A DNA stretch of 44,148 nt from an uncultured Prevotella sp. (GTDB taxonomy: Bacteria > Bacteroidota > Bacteroidia > Bacteroidales > Bacteroidaceae). Of the stretch, positions 16,801-23,299 are shown one piece after another. How positions within the stretch are numbered: position 1 is the stretch's first letter; each line of letters starts with the position of its first letter. The translations under genes and the position numbers were made by a program. The notes beneath the pieces were generated by a model. That model was given only the letters and a program-made list of their open reading frames with translations. It ran no database searches and was not told where the DNA came from. Location of the stretch: the NCBI GenBank assembly GCA_937889855.1, contig CALBYK010000111.1, positions 1 to 44,148 on the forward strand. The letters run 5' to 3'.

Positions 16801-16929
16801 TCGATAGGAGCCGACATGCAGTTCCCGCTGTCACTCACCATCCTCGTCGGAATGGTAATCGGGACTCTGGTCAGCATCTTCTTCGTGCCAATTGTGTATT
16901 ACTCCATTTATAAGCGAAAAGAAAAATGA
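13870..16929 (+). CDS. RND permease subunit 1 (HAE-type)
   Basis: A 1019-residue proton-driven RND transporter with the usual architecture: membrane helix 1 (TMIVIAVMVMGIFG), large periplasmic loop, helices 2-6, second loop, helices 8-12. In helix 4 the proton-relay position reads GMIVDNSII with D401; the second Asp of AcrB is Asn here, a frequent variant in Bacteroidetes pumps. The C-terminal permease block VLVWALGLSLNMMSMTGIVVMSGIVIND is intact. It begins 16 nt after the adaptor and overlaps the next permease gene (ATGA). Having two different permease genes in tandem suggests a heteromeric pump, like MdtBC. In this operon the natural substrate may be a secreted polypeptide or a lipid and not a drug; that is inference. 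Confidence 0.94.
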   Translation: MVKYLIKRPVAVTMIVIAVMVMGIFGTMSLPVSLMPAIDIPQVTVQADIPGYAVQDMEKRVVAPLRSQLAHVPGVKSVSSDSRMGVGSILLKFEPGADMNLIFIEVNEKIDMAMGSMPRDMDRPKVIKASATDIPAFYIDISYKDGNSNDNKFAQLSEFVQNVVGRRFEQLPTTAMVDMSGEAASEITCVPNDDKLAAIGLTVDDLQHILADNNIQLAALTVADGIYRYKVHFDSQILNADDVANVYVNDNGRMLQLKDLCDIEEQTATRKNILRHNGKQCVTLAVIKQPGAKMGDLKDDVNAVINDLKRNNPDIEFNITRDQTELLAYSIDNLEWNLLAAAIFTALVLLVFMRRWRLALLVAMSIPLSIIITLFCFRVIGITLNIISLSGLILGVGMIVDNSIIVIDNIMQKLRDGTPLTEAVSKGTLEVFTPMLSSVLTTCSVFLPLIFIGGMAGALFYDQSMGITIALFASLAVSVVALPVYFYVLYRKTRHGTAGKDKTNTPAAGNGNTSVNNAIYKWHNRIQTAMFSHRVTCLVLFALCVPGIVMLYHISDKRQLPDLSYTDAIMYVDWNSGISTEENDRRTTDMLAHCHKDIATSTSMCGSQDFILFHTRDITSSEALVYFKCRTKEGLNAAMHAMRQYIARTWPEASVEFSPSGNLLDLIFASGEPNLRLTVQDCNGHRPQLAQAMQLTDSLSKAFPGVAIPPVVTEDNLMLTADVEQMTMYGITFAQLCDRLRQLTGANNVLSINHGANEVPVVMGGKDVERQQILSATIKSPNGVDIPLSLLLRESVVKEYKHYYGSEAGEHYPIEIKTTDKRVEDILKYVSGYEQRHPDMHITAGGEYFTSQQTVVALVWVLTVALLMLYFILAAQFESVVQPLIILSEIVIDVFMVMLVLWALGLSLNMMSMTGIVVMSGIVINDSILKIDTINRHRRSGMAIMQAIEKAGEERLMPIIMTSLTTIFSILPFLSKGSIGADMQFPLSLTILVGMVIGTLVSIFFVPIVYYSIYKRKEK

Positions 16930-19900
16930 AACTGTCATCATTCACCGTCATCATGACCTTCGTCATACTCATGACCGTAGGCATCGCACTGGCGCCGCTC
17001 ATTGATGTGGGCACCGACCCGCAGCCGCGCCAGGGCAAGAGCATGACCATAAGCTATGAATGGAGCGGCATGCCTGCCAAGACCGTGGAGCAAAACCTCA
17101 CGTCGCCCGTGGAAGGCATGCTCGCGGCTCTGAACGGCGTGGAGAAAACTTCCTCAAGGTCCTATTTCGGACGGAGCGAGATAGTGGTGCAGCTCAAGGA
17201 CGGTGCAGACGTGTCTGCCATAAGGTTCGAGATATCGTCAATCCTGCGCCAGACGTATGGAAAGTTGCCTAATGGTGTGGAGTTTCCGGAGATATCGGGA
17301 GGCGAGGTGGCAGCAGGAGAAAACGGCAACAGCCGGATACTGCTGCTCACCTACACCGTGAACGCCGGCATGAGGGAAGACGCGATGAAGAGCGTGATTG
17401 AGTCAATGGTGGCAAGGCCGCTGAAGGAGACAGAAGGCGTGGCAGATGTTGAGGTGACAGGAACAACTGGCTCATACATCGACATAACATACAATCCCTA
17501 CAAGCTCGCCGCCATAGGAATGACGGCGCAGGACATGGCGGACGGCATTGCCAACTACATAGGCAAGGACGAGAATGTTGGCACCGTGCTGCGGCCCGTC
17601 TCCGACGGCAGCCGCGAGCGCATCACCGTGCGGCTCAACACCTCGATGCCACATACCGACATCGGCAACATCCCGTTGAAGAACATCAGCGGGAAGATGG
17701 TGTATCTCAACGACCTCGCCGACGTGCGCACACGCAAGCGCGACCCCGATAGCTACTATCGAGTGAACGGCCTCAACACGGTGTACCTCAACGTGTACAT
17801 ACCTGCCGACGGTAAGGTGGTGGCTATGTCGGACCGTGTGCAGGAGGAAATGGCTGACGCTGTGCATCAGCTGAGGGCAAATCGGCAGAACATCGGCCTC
17901 AGGCTCACCTACGACTGTGCCAAGCAGCAACGCCAGGAGATGGCAAAGCTCGTCGGACGCACGCTTCTCTCGCTTGCCATCCTGCTGGCTCTCGTGTGGC
18001 TGTCCTACCGCGACTGGCGCTATCTCGCCATCATCGCCCTCTCGCTCGCCGCCAACATCCTCATAGCCATCATTGCCTACTGGATGTTCGGACTAAAGCT
18101 GCACGTCTACTCGCTTGCCGGAATAACCATGTCGCTCGGACTCGTCATCGACTCAACCATTGTCATGGCCGACCACTACGGCTACTACCACAACCGCAAG
18201 GCGTTCCTCTCCATACTTGCCGCCATGCTCACGACCGTCAGCTCCATGCTCATCGTGCTCTTCCTCCCGAAGGAGCTGCGCGACGACCTCTACGACTTCG
18301 CATGGATAGTAATCATCAACCTCATTGTGTCACTGTTGGTTGCCTTCTTCTTTGTGCCCGCCATTATGGACCGCTGCCACTACAGCAGCAGGCAGAGACG
18401 GCTGCGCCACGGCAGGATGGTGGCAAGATGGAACCGCATATACCTTAAATATATATGTGCGGCATCGCGCCACCGCTGGGTGTGTGTCGTGCTGCTTGTC
18501 GTGGCGTTCGGCTTTCCATTCGCCTCGCTGCCCGACCGTATAGGCATGTCTGACGACTATATGACGCTCGACAGACGCGACGGACACGCCATGCCGTGGT
18601 ATTGCTCGGTATACAACGCCACCATAGGAAGCCGCTTCTTCCAGAGCAAGTGCAAGCGTCCTCTCGACAAATGGCTGGGAGGAACCGTGAGCATGTTTGT
18701 GGCCTATCTTAACGAGGGAGGCAGCGGCAAGGACAAGGGGGAGAAGGAGTTGCACATCATCGGGCGTATGCCTGCCGGCAGTTCAGCAGTACAGCTAAAC
18801 CCCAAGATGGCTGCCATCGAGGACATTCTGAAAGGGCATAAGGGCATAAGCGAGTTCACGACAAGAATTGACGGACGATACGGCGAGATTGTCGTCAAAT
18901 TCGACAAGGACGCCGTAGGCACAAGTCTGCCGTTTGTCCTGGAAAACGAGGTTATAGGCAAGATGATAACCATTGGAGGCGCCGACTGGAGTACATACGG
19001 CGTGAGCCAACGCGGATTCAGCAACGCCGTCGACCTGCAGTTTCGATCGCAAAGCATCACCCTTAGCGGTTACAACTACGACCAACTGCTGCGCACGGCT
19101 GGGAACATAGCTGACAGCATGGCGCTCAACAAGCGCGTGCAGGACATAAAAATAGAGACACCAGAAGCCTCCAACCAGGAGGACGAGATATACGTGCAGT
19201 ACGACCGTGAGAGAATGGCTCTTGCCAAGGTGTCGCCGGGCAGCATACACAACCGTCTCTACGACATGCTCACGACAGCCGGCGCCGGCACCTACAGACA
19301 CGCAGGCGCGGAGACGGAGGTGACGATAAGGCCATCCACAGCAGGCACGTTCGACCAGTGGCACCTTGAGAACGAGCAGATAACGGCCGACAGCACCAGC
19401 ATGTTCGTGCCCGACATGATGAGCGTGCGACGGCGCGAGGCTAAGAACATCATCCCGAAGAACAACCAGGAATATGTGCTAAACATAGCCTTCAACGTGC
19501 TTGGTACCGAATCGTACACGTCGGAGCTTATCGACAACACAATAAAGAAAGCCAATATGCAGATGCCCGTTGGCTATCATTGCACGAGGACTACATACGG
19601 CAGTGCCGTAGAAGAAGGGGCAAGCTACTGGCTATTGCTGCTCGTGGTGGTGTTCGTGTTCTTCATCTGTGCCATACAGTTTGAGTCGCTCAGGATGTCG
19701 GCGGTCATCGTGTCGGTCATTCCGCTGTCCATGATAGGCTCCTTCCTCACGTTTTGCCTCACACGCGTACAGTTCGGAAGCGGAGGCTTCGCGTCAATGG
19801 TGCTGCTCATCGGCATCACGGTCAACTCGGGCATCTACATAATCAGCCAGTACCGATTGTGCGCAAGGCAATGCAAGGACTGGCGCAAGGCATACATAAA

Positions 19901-20090
19901 GGCATACAGCCACAAAATAATACCGGTTGTGCTCACCATAGCCTCAACAATAATGGGACTCGTACCGTTCTTCATTGACGGCACAGACGAGCCGTTTTGG
20001 TTCTCGTTCGCCACAGGAGTTACCGGTGGTCTGCTATTCTCCTTACCAGCCATCATCTTCGTAATGCCCGTATTTGTAGACCGCAAATGA
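16926..20090 (+). CDS. RND permease subunit 2 (HAE-type)
   Basis: A 1054-residue RND transporter translated from an ATG overlapping the stop of subunit 1. The same two-fold architecture is visible; helix 4 reads GLVIDSTIVMADHY with D409 as the single acidic residue (Ser at the second Asp position of AcrB). The large second loop (about 555-850) is divergent from subunit 1, with less typical porter-domain motifs. The protein ends at TGA 20090, which is itself the first base triplet of the terminator hairpin. Together with TolC, adaptor and subunit 1 it completes a tripartite export machine at the end of the operon. Confidence 0.92.
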   Translation: MKLSSFTVIMTFVILMTVGIALAPLIDVGTDPQPRQGKSMTISYEWSGMPAKTVEQNLTSPVEGMLAALNGVEKTSSRSYFGRSEIVVQLKDGADVSAIRFEISSILRQTYGKLPNGVEFPEISGGEVAAGENGNSRILLLTYTVNAGMREDAMKSVIESMVARPLKETEGVADVEVTGTTGSYIDITYNPYKLAAIGMTAQDMADGIANYIGKDENVGTVLRPVSDGSRERITVRLNTSMPHTDIGNIPLKNISGKMVYLNDLADVRTRKRDPDSYYRVNGLNTVYLNVYIPADGKVVAMSDRVQEEMADAVHQLRANRQNIGLRLTYDCAKQQRQEMAKLVGRTLLSLAILLALVWLSYRDWRYLAIIALSLAANILIAIIAYWMFGLKLHVYSLAGITMSLGLVIDSTIVMADHYGYYHNRKAFLSILAAMLTTVSSMLIVLFLPKELRDDLYDFAWIVIINLIVSLLVAFFFVPAIMDRCHYSSRQRRLRHGRMVARWNRIYLKYICAASRHRWVCVVLLVVAFGFPFASLPDRIGMSDDYMTLDRRDGHAMPWYCSVYNATIGSRFFQSKCKRPLDKWLGGTVSMFVAYLNEGGSGKDKGEKELHIIGRMPAGSSAVQLNPKMAAIEDILKGHKGISEFTTRIDGRYGEIVVKFDKDAVGTSLPFVLENEVIGKMITIGGADWSTYGVSQRGFSNAVDLQFRSQSITLSGYNYDQLLRTAGNIADSMALNKRVQDIKIETPEASNQEDEIYVQYDRERMALAKVSPGSIHNRLYDMLTTAGAGTYRHAGAETEVTIRPSTAGTFDQWHLENEQITADSTSMFVPDMMSVRRREAKNIIPKNNQEYVLNIAFNVLGTESYTSELIDNTIKKANMQMPVGYHCTRTTYGSAVEEGASYWLLLLVVVFVFFICAIQFESLRMSAVIVSVIPLSMIGSFLTFCLTRVQFGSGGFASMVLLIGITVNSGIYIISQYRLCARQCKDWRKAYIKAYSHKIIPVVLTIASTIMGLVPFFIDGTDEPFWFSFATGVTGGLLFSLPAIIFVMPVFVDRK

Positions 20091-20132
20091 AAGGAGGAGG
20101 GTGTGCCAGCATTACACGCCCTCCTCCTTTCA
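20088..20132. terminator. Bidirectional terminator hairpin ending the RND operon
   Basis: Arms 20088-20105 and 20115-20132 pair over 18 nt with one G-U wobble and a 9-nt loop; the 5' arm starts with the stop codon of the last permease gene. It lies between convergent genes, serving the plus-strand operon and the minus-strand gene ending at 20153. Confidence 0.85.
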
Positions 20133-20152
20133 TACATGTATGGATAAGCCGC

Positions 20153-21469
20153 TCAAAGCTTGTCAAACAGACTCTTGCCCTTCTTCAGCAATCCCTTTGC
20201 CTTGCCCATGATGCCCTTGTCTTCGGAACTGTCGCCCTTCTTCGAGCCTTTCTTTGAGCCCTTGCCCGACACCTTGTCGTCGCTCACCTCCTTGCCACCG
20301 AACACGGCGCGTACGGAGTAGCCTTGGTACGTAGGGTAGCCTGTGTTGTCCTCGTCGGCTCCATGTCCATACATAGAGAAGATGGCAGCCTCGCCTTTCT
20401 TGCCCGTATGGTAGGCGCTGCCCCAGACGTAGGCATACATTTCGGTAGAGCGGTGGGAATTGGCAGTAAGATAGACAGCTACCGTGCCGCGGTCGTGCAC
20501 CACCCCGCCTATCTTGTGTCCCGCATAAGGAACGAATATAGACTTGCCGTTTTTAAGACTTGTGTAGAGCGTGCCCTTCACACCGTTCACTATGATAAAC
20601 TTGGCAGAAGTGTTTTCAACCAGCTCCTTGTGCTGCATACGTGTCGGCAGGCTCCACTCGCCGCCCATGCTCTGGCGCGCCGCGTCATACTCGGGTTTAA
20701 GCTTATGCTCCATACTGGTAGACACAGAGTAGAGGTTGTCTTCCTCGGCGTAGCTTCCAAGTCGCTTTGAGTTGTTGTATAAACTGGAGCCATAGCCTTC
20801 AAAGTTTTTCTCCCAAAACTCCTTCTTCGTCTTGGTCTCGCCATAGCCATAGAAGTCGCCATAGGCTTCGGGCTTGGCTGCTCCCACATTGCATGTGGCC
20901 CACTTTGTGCCGCTGGGCAGCCCGAGGTCAACATAGCCATAGCCCGAATGCTCGCCGTCAGCCGCGCTCACCTTTGTGTTGGCAAGATATGGGTTGCGCT
21001 TGCCGCCCATTGTCACCCTCAGCTCACACTGCAACGGGCGTCCAGAGGCGGTGATGATGTTGGCAGGCTCGCCATTAACTGTCACCTTCAGGGTGGTGTT
21101 GTCGGCTGTGAATTCCTTGTCGTTCTTGTAGTTGAAGAGAACATCCGTGAAATTTGTCACCGACACCACCATCTGATAGTCCCTGCCTGCCTCAAACTTG
21201 GCGTCAGCGGCAGGAACTACTGGCTTGCCTGTGGTGTCATATTCAAAGAAGCCCACACCGGCATCGCCTATCTTGTCGTCGCCGAGCATGTTCTTGGAGC
21301 CGAACACGTCGGTCTTTATCGCCGTCACCTTGGCATCCTCGTCTATAATGTCAGCACCTACCTTAGGCATCTGCACAGTAATGTCTATCACCTTGATTCT
21401 CTTCTGGGCCTGTGCTCCCAATGTTGCCGACAGCAGCATCATGATAAAAATAGCTAATCTAGTTCTCAT
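20153..21469 (-). CDS. Secreted FISUMP-type protein with basic C-terminal tail
   Basis: A 438-residue exported protein (signal MRTRLAIFIMMLLSATLGAQAQ). Residues about 20-170 form a beta-rich domain with possible metal- or membrane-binding role; from about 175 the well-known Bacteroidetes/Fibrobacter block appears: YVDLGLPSGTKWATCNVGA, YGDFYGYGET, WSLPTRMQHKEL and GYSVRAVFGG. The last ~45 residues are Lys/Gly/Ser-rich and end in a helical LLKKGKSLFDKL, unusual for the family. FISUMP proteins are surface or secreted, of unknown biochemical role. The gene stands alone: own promoter upstream, terminator hairpin downstream. Confidence 0.82.
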   Translation of the reverse strand: MRTRLAIFIMMLLSATLGAQAQKRIKVIDITVQMPKVGADIIDEDAKVTAIKTDVFGSKNMLGDDKIGDAGVGFFEYDTTGKPVVPAADAKFEAGRDYQMVVSVTNFTDVLFNYKNDKEFTADNTTLKVTVNGEPANIITASGRPLQCELRVTMGGKRNPYLANTKVSAADGEHSGYGYVDLGLPSGTKWATCNVGAAKPEAYGDFYGYGETKTKKEFWEKNFEGYGSSLYNNSKRLGSYAEEDNLYSVSTSMEHKLKPEYDAARQSMGGEWSLPTRMQHKELVENTSAKFIIVNGVKGTLYTSLKNGKSIFVPYAGHKIGGVVHDRGTVAVYLTANSHRSTEMYAYVWGSAYHTGKKGEAAIFSMYGHGADEDNTGYPTYQGYSVRAVFGGKEVSDDKVSGKGSKKGSKKGDSSEDKGIMGKAKGLLKKGKSLFDKL

Positions 21470-21525
21470 CTTTGCATTTATGGTTTAAGTTAGAAAATAA
21501 AGAATGACGTTTTAGGTTGTGTACG

Positions 21526-21556
21526 CGCAAAACACCATAAGCCATAACGTTTTGCG
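21526..21556 (-). promoter_or_regulatory. Hairpin at the 5' end of the FISUMP transcript
   Basis: CGCAAAAC (21526-21533) and GTTTTGCG (21549-21556) form perfect 8-bp arms around 15 nt. With transcription predicted to begin near 21560 on the minus strand, the hairpin is the very first structure of the mRNA and could protect it or control its stability. Confidence 0.5.
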
Positions 21557-21565
21557 TTCACTGCG

Positions 21566-21595
21566 TAAAGATACAAAAAATAATTGCACAGACAA
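21566..21595 (-). promoter_or_regulatory. Promoter of the FISUMP gene
   Basis: On the minus strand TTG (21593-21595), 19 nt, TATCTTTA (21566-21573). The leader is about 90 nt long. Confidence 0.7.
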
Positions 21596-21852
21596 CAATT
21601 TAGTACATTATTTTTAAGTGGCAGTGCAAAACAAATTTATATAAGTAACTAATCAAATTTAAGCGACATGTTTAGAGAAGTTTATACGCACCCCCCTCCG
21701 ATATCCGCAAAAGCTCTGTTAGTGGTATAGAAAAGCATGTCAGAAGTTATATAATATTGTGGTCTTATCCACTTACCTTTAAGAAATTTCAAGAAATATT
21801 TTATATAAACTAATTTTGCTCACTTACTTAGCTACTTAATATAATGGAAGAT
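21596..21852. other. AT-rich intergenic region, no gene seen
   Basis: No credible coding frame. It contains a short C-run (about 21691-21697) and AT-rich stretches; I see no clear promoter or terminator. Confidence 0.5.
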
Positions 21853-21872
21853 GGGGCGTCCCGCCCCCGACA
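21853..21872. repeat. REP-like GC palindrome (copy 1)
   Basis: GGGGCG-TCC-CGCCCC followed by CGACA. All 20 nt are identical to part of the palindrome at 33490-33516 (reverse strand), inside the citG coding part. A conspicuous GC island in AT-rich DNA. A degenerate MITE-like arm (17 nt, 2 mismatches) follows at 21885-21901. Confidence 0.7.
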
Positions 21873-21923
21873 CTTCAACAAACAATTACTTGAAATGCCG
21901 GTGGCAGAATGCCTTGCTCACAA

Positions 21924-22109
21924 TTATTCATTAATATCCTTATGCCATTGAACTGTAATTTCATAATTATCCGTATCCTCATCAAGAGAAAGCGGAGTTG
22001 TGCCATCGGCAGAACCTTCGCTGGTTCCAAGTGAACCAGCCAATATTGAACATTCGTTTTCCATTTCAATCACAGAAACGCTCGGTTTCAAATAAACTTT
22101 CTTTTCCAT
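21924..22109 (-). CDS. Small conserved-type protein (61 aa), KxYxKP...ECSILAGS
   Basis: A 61-residue protein starting MEKKVYLKPSVSVIEMENE and followed by CSILAGSLG, then an acidic, Gly/Ser/Asp-rich tail. It has no membrane segment or standard signal peptide. From general knowledge of Bacteroidales genomes, short proteins with this N-terminal layout (basic start, YxKP, acidic middle, then a Cys or Met followed by LAxS) are common next to surface-protein genes, and their function is undefined. The layout of a conserved front and variable tail resembles a leader-plus-core precursor, but no modification enzyme is encoded nearby. It is the last gene of the minus-strand operon, 24 nt after the 22134-23291 gene. 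Overlapping frames here are shadows. Confidence 0.65.
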   Translation of the reverse strand: MEKKVYLKPSVSVIEMENECSILAGSLGTSEGSADGTTPLSLDEDTDNYEITVQWHKDINE

Positions 22110-22133
22110 AGTCGCATCTATTTTTATTATATT

Positions 22134-23291
22134 CTATTTTTTTATTACCTTATTATTATTCACTATATACACGCCAGCGGGGAGACCATTCAGAGCCTCA
22201 CCCACACTTACGTTATGCCTTACTTTCATACCTGATGTTGTATACACATCCACAAGCCCATTTTCCACAGCCTCAACTGTTGTTATCTCGGTCGCAGTAC
22301 CAGGTAGCTTAAGGCTATTGTAGACAGACGCGTTACTCTTGCTGTTCAGATAGCAACGATAGGCAGGCAAAATGATCTCCGGAGTCTCATACACACGGTA
22401 GAAGGCGAGCCCATCCTGTTCTTGGTTCTGCAACACATAAGAGCCTACCGGCACTTGCTTCTCCACATATTCACCTGTCATGTAGTCTGTTGAATATTCA
22501 TCAAATATTGCACTGTAAACGCCACTGAAATGATAAGTGGCAGGAGTACCCTGAACTATATAGGGGGTGTTTGCGGCAAATGAGTTTACACTGTTCAGCA
22601 TCAGTACGCCACTGTCGTCCACGCCATTGCACTCGTATGCAGTCAACCCCTTGGGTATTTCGCAGTTAAAAGGCAACATGAGCGTACCGTAACCGGCTGG
22701 AGTCATGGTGTAGTCGATTCCGGGAAAGTCCTGACCGCCAGCTATGCAGAAGTCGGCATATTCAATATGGTCTATGCCATTGCCTCTTACATTTTCCTGT
22801 TCGTCGATGAGGGTAAAGTTTACATCCCACATTTCCACCTTATACGTACCATTGATGGCCGTGTTCTCTGTTACAAGTCCAATTGTGAGGAGTTCCTTCA
22901 CCGTCGTTCCGTTCTCGTCATCTGGATACAACTCGCTATTGGTATTGCTGTATGCAATAATCTTAATGGTATTGTCATCTGGCATACCGCAAGCAATGGT
23001 GTGGTCGTAAGTGCGGCTTGCATTCACGTCAATGTCGTCAACATACTTACGACCTTCCTTGCGCTTGTTTATCTTTACTCCCTTCGGGACAGACAAAGCC
23101 ATATTGAATGCCACATAATTGACATTAGGATCATACTCGTAAATTGTAAGTTTGGTGACAGTCTTTCCATCGGCTGTCAGTTCCACTTTTTTGTCTAACC
23201 ACACATTGAGCGTGTTGTCTGTAGACGTTACAGCCAATGCCTGTACCGAGAATAGTACAAACATCAGCGACATATAATATAATCTTTTCAT
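22134..23291 (-). CDS. Secreted protein, cohesin-like N-terminal part and sorting-like C-terminus
   Basis: A 385-residue exported protein (signal ending around VQALA). Residues about 25-190 form a beta-rich module opening with LNVWLDKKVELTADG and containing VAFNMALSVPKGVKI, a pattern reminiscent of cohesin-type domains (conserved hydrophobic strands bordering a 'value and growth' loop). A second beta region follows (about 195-335). The last ~50 residues (VDVYTTSGMKVRHN...LPAGVYIVNN) resemble a type IX secretion or Por sorting domain. It sits 8 nt after the dockerin-bearing gene, which makes a cohesin-dockerin pairing worth testing, but the cohesin assignment is tentative. Confidence 0.65.
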   Translation of the reverse strand: MKRLYYMSLMFVLFSVQALAVTSTDNTLNVWLDKKVELTADGKTVTKLTIYEYDPNVNYVAFNMALSVPKGVKINKRKEGRKYVDDIDVNASRTYDHTIACGMPDDNTIKIIAYSNTNSELYPDDENGTTVKELLTIGLVTENTAINGTYKVEMWDVNFTLIDEQENVRGNGIDHIEYADFCIAGGQDFPGIDYTMTPAGYGTLMLPFNCEIPKGLTAYECNGVDDSGVLMLNSVNSFAANTPYIVQGTPATYHFSGVYSAIFDEYSTDYMTGEYVEKQVPVGSYVLQNQEQDGLAFYRVYETPEIILPAYRCYLNSKSNASVYNSLKLPGTATEITTVEAVENGLVDVYTTSGMKVRHNVSVGEALNGLPAGVYIVNNNKVIKK

Positions 23292-23299
23292 TTTGACTA

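Noticed and set aside
13870..20090. Sequencing frameshift splitting one RND gene in two
   Set aside because: Each permease is full length with its own twelve-helix architecture and helix 4 Asp; they are two genuine genes.
21875..22069. 64-codon frame overlapping the 61-residue small protein
   Set aside because: Different frame, no recognisable features; the 61-residue frame has the conserved-type N-terminus and fits the operon spacing.
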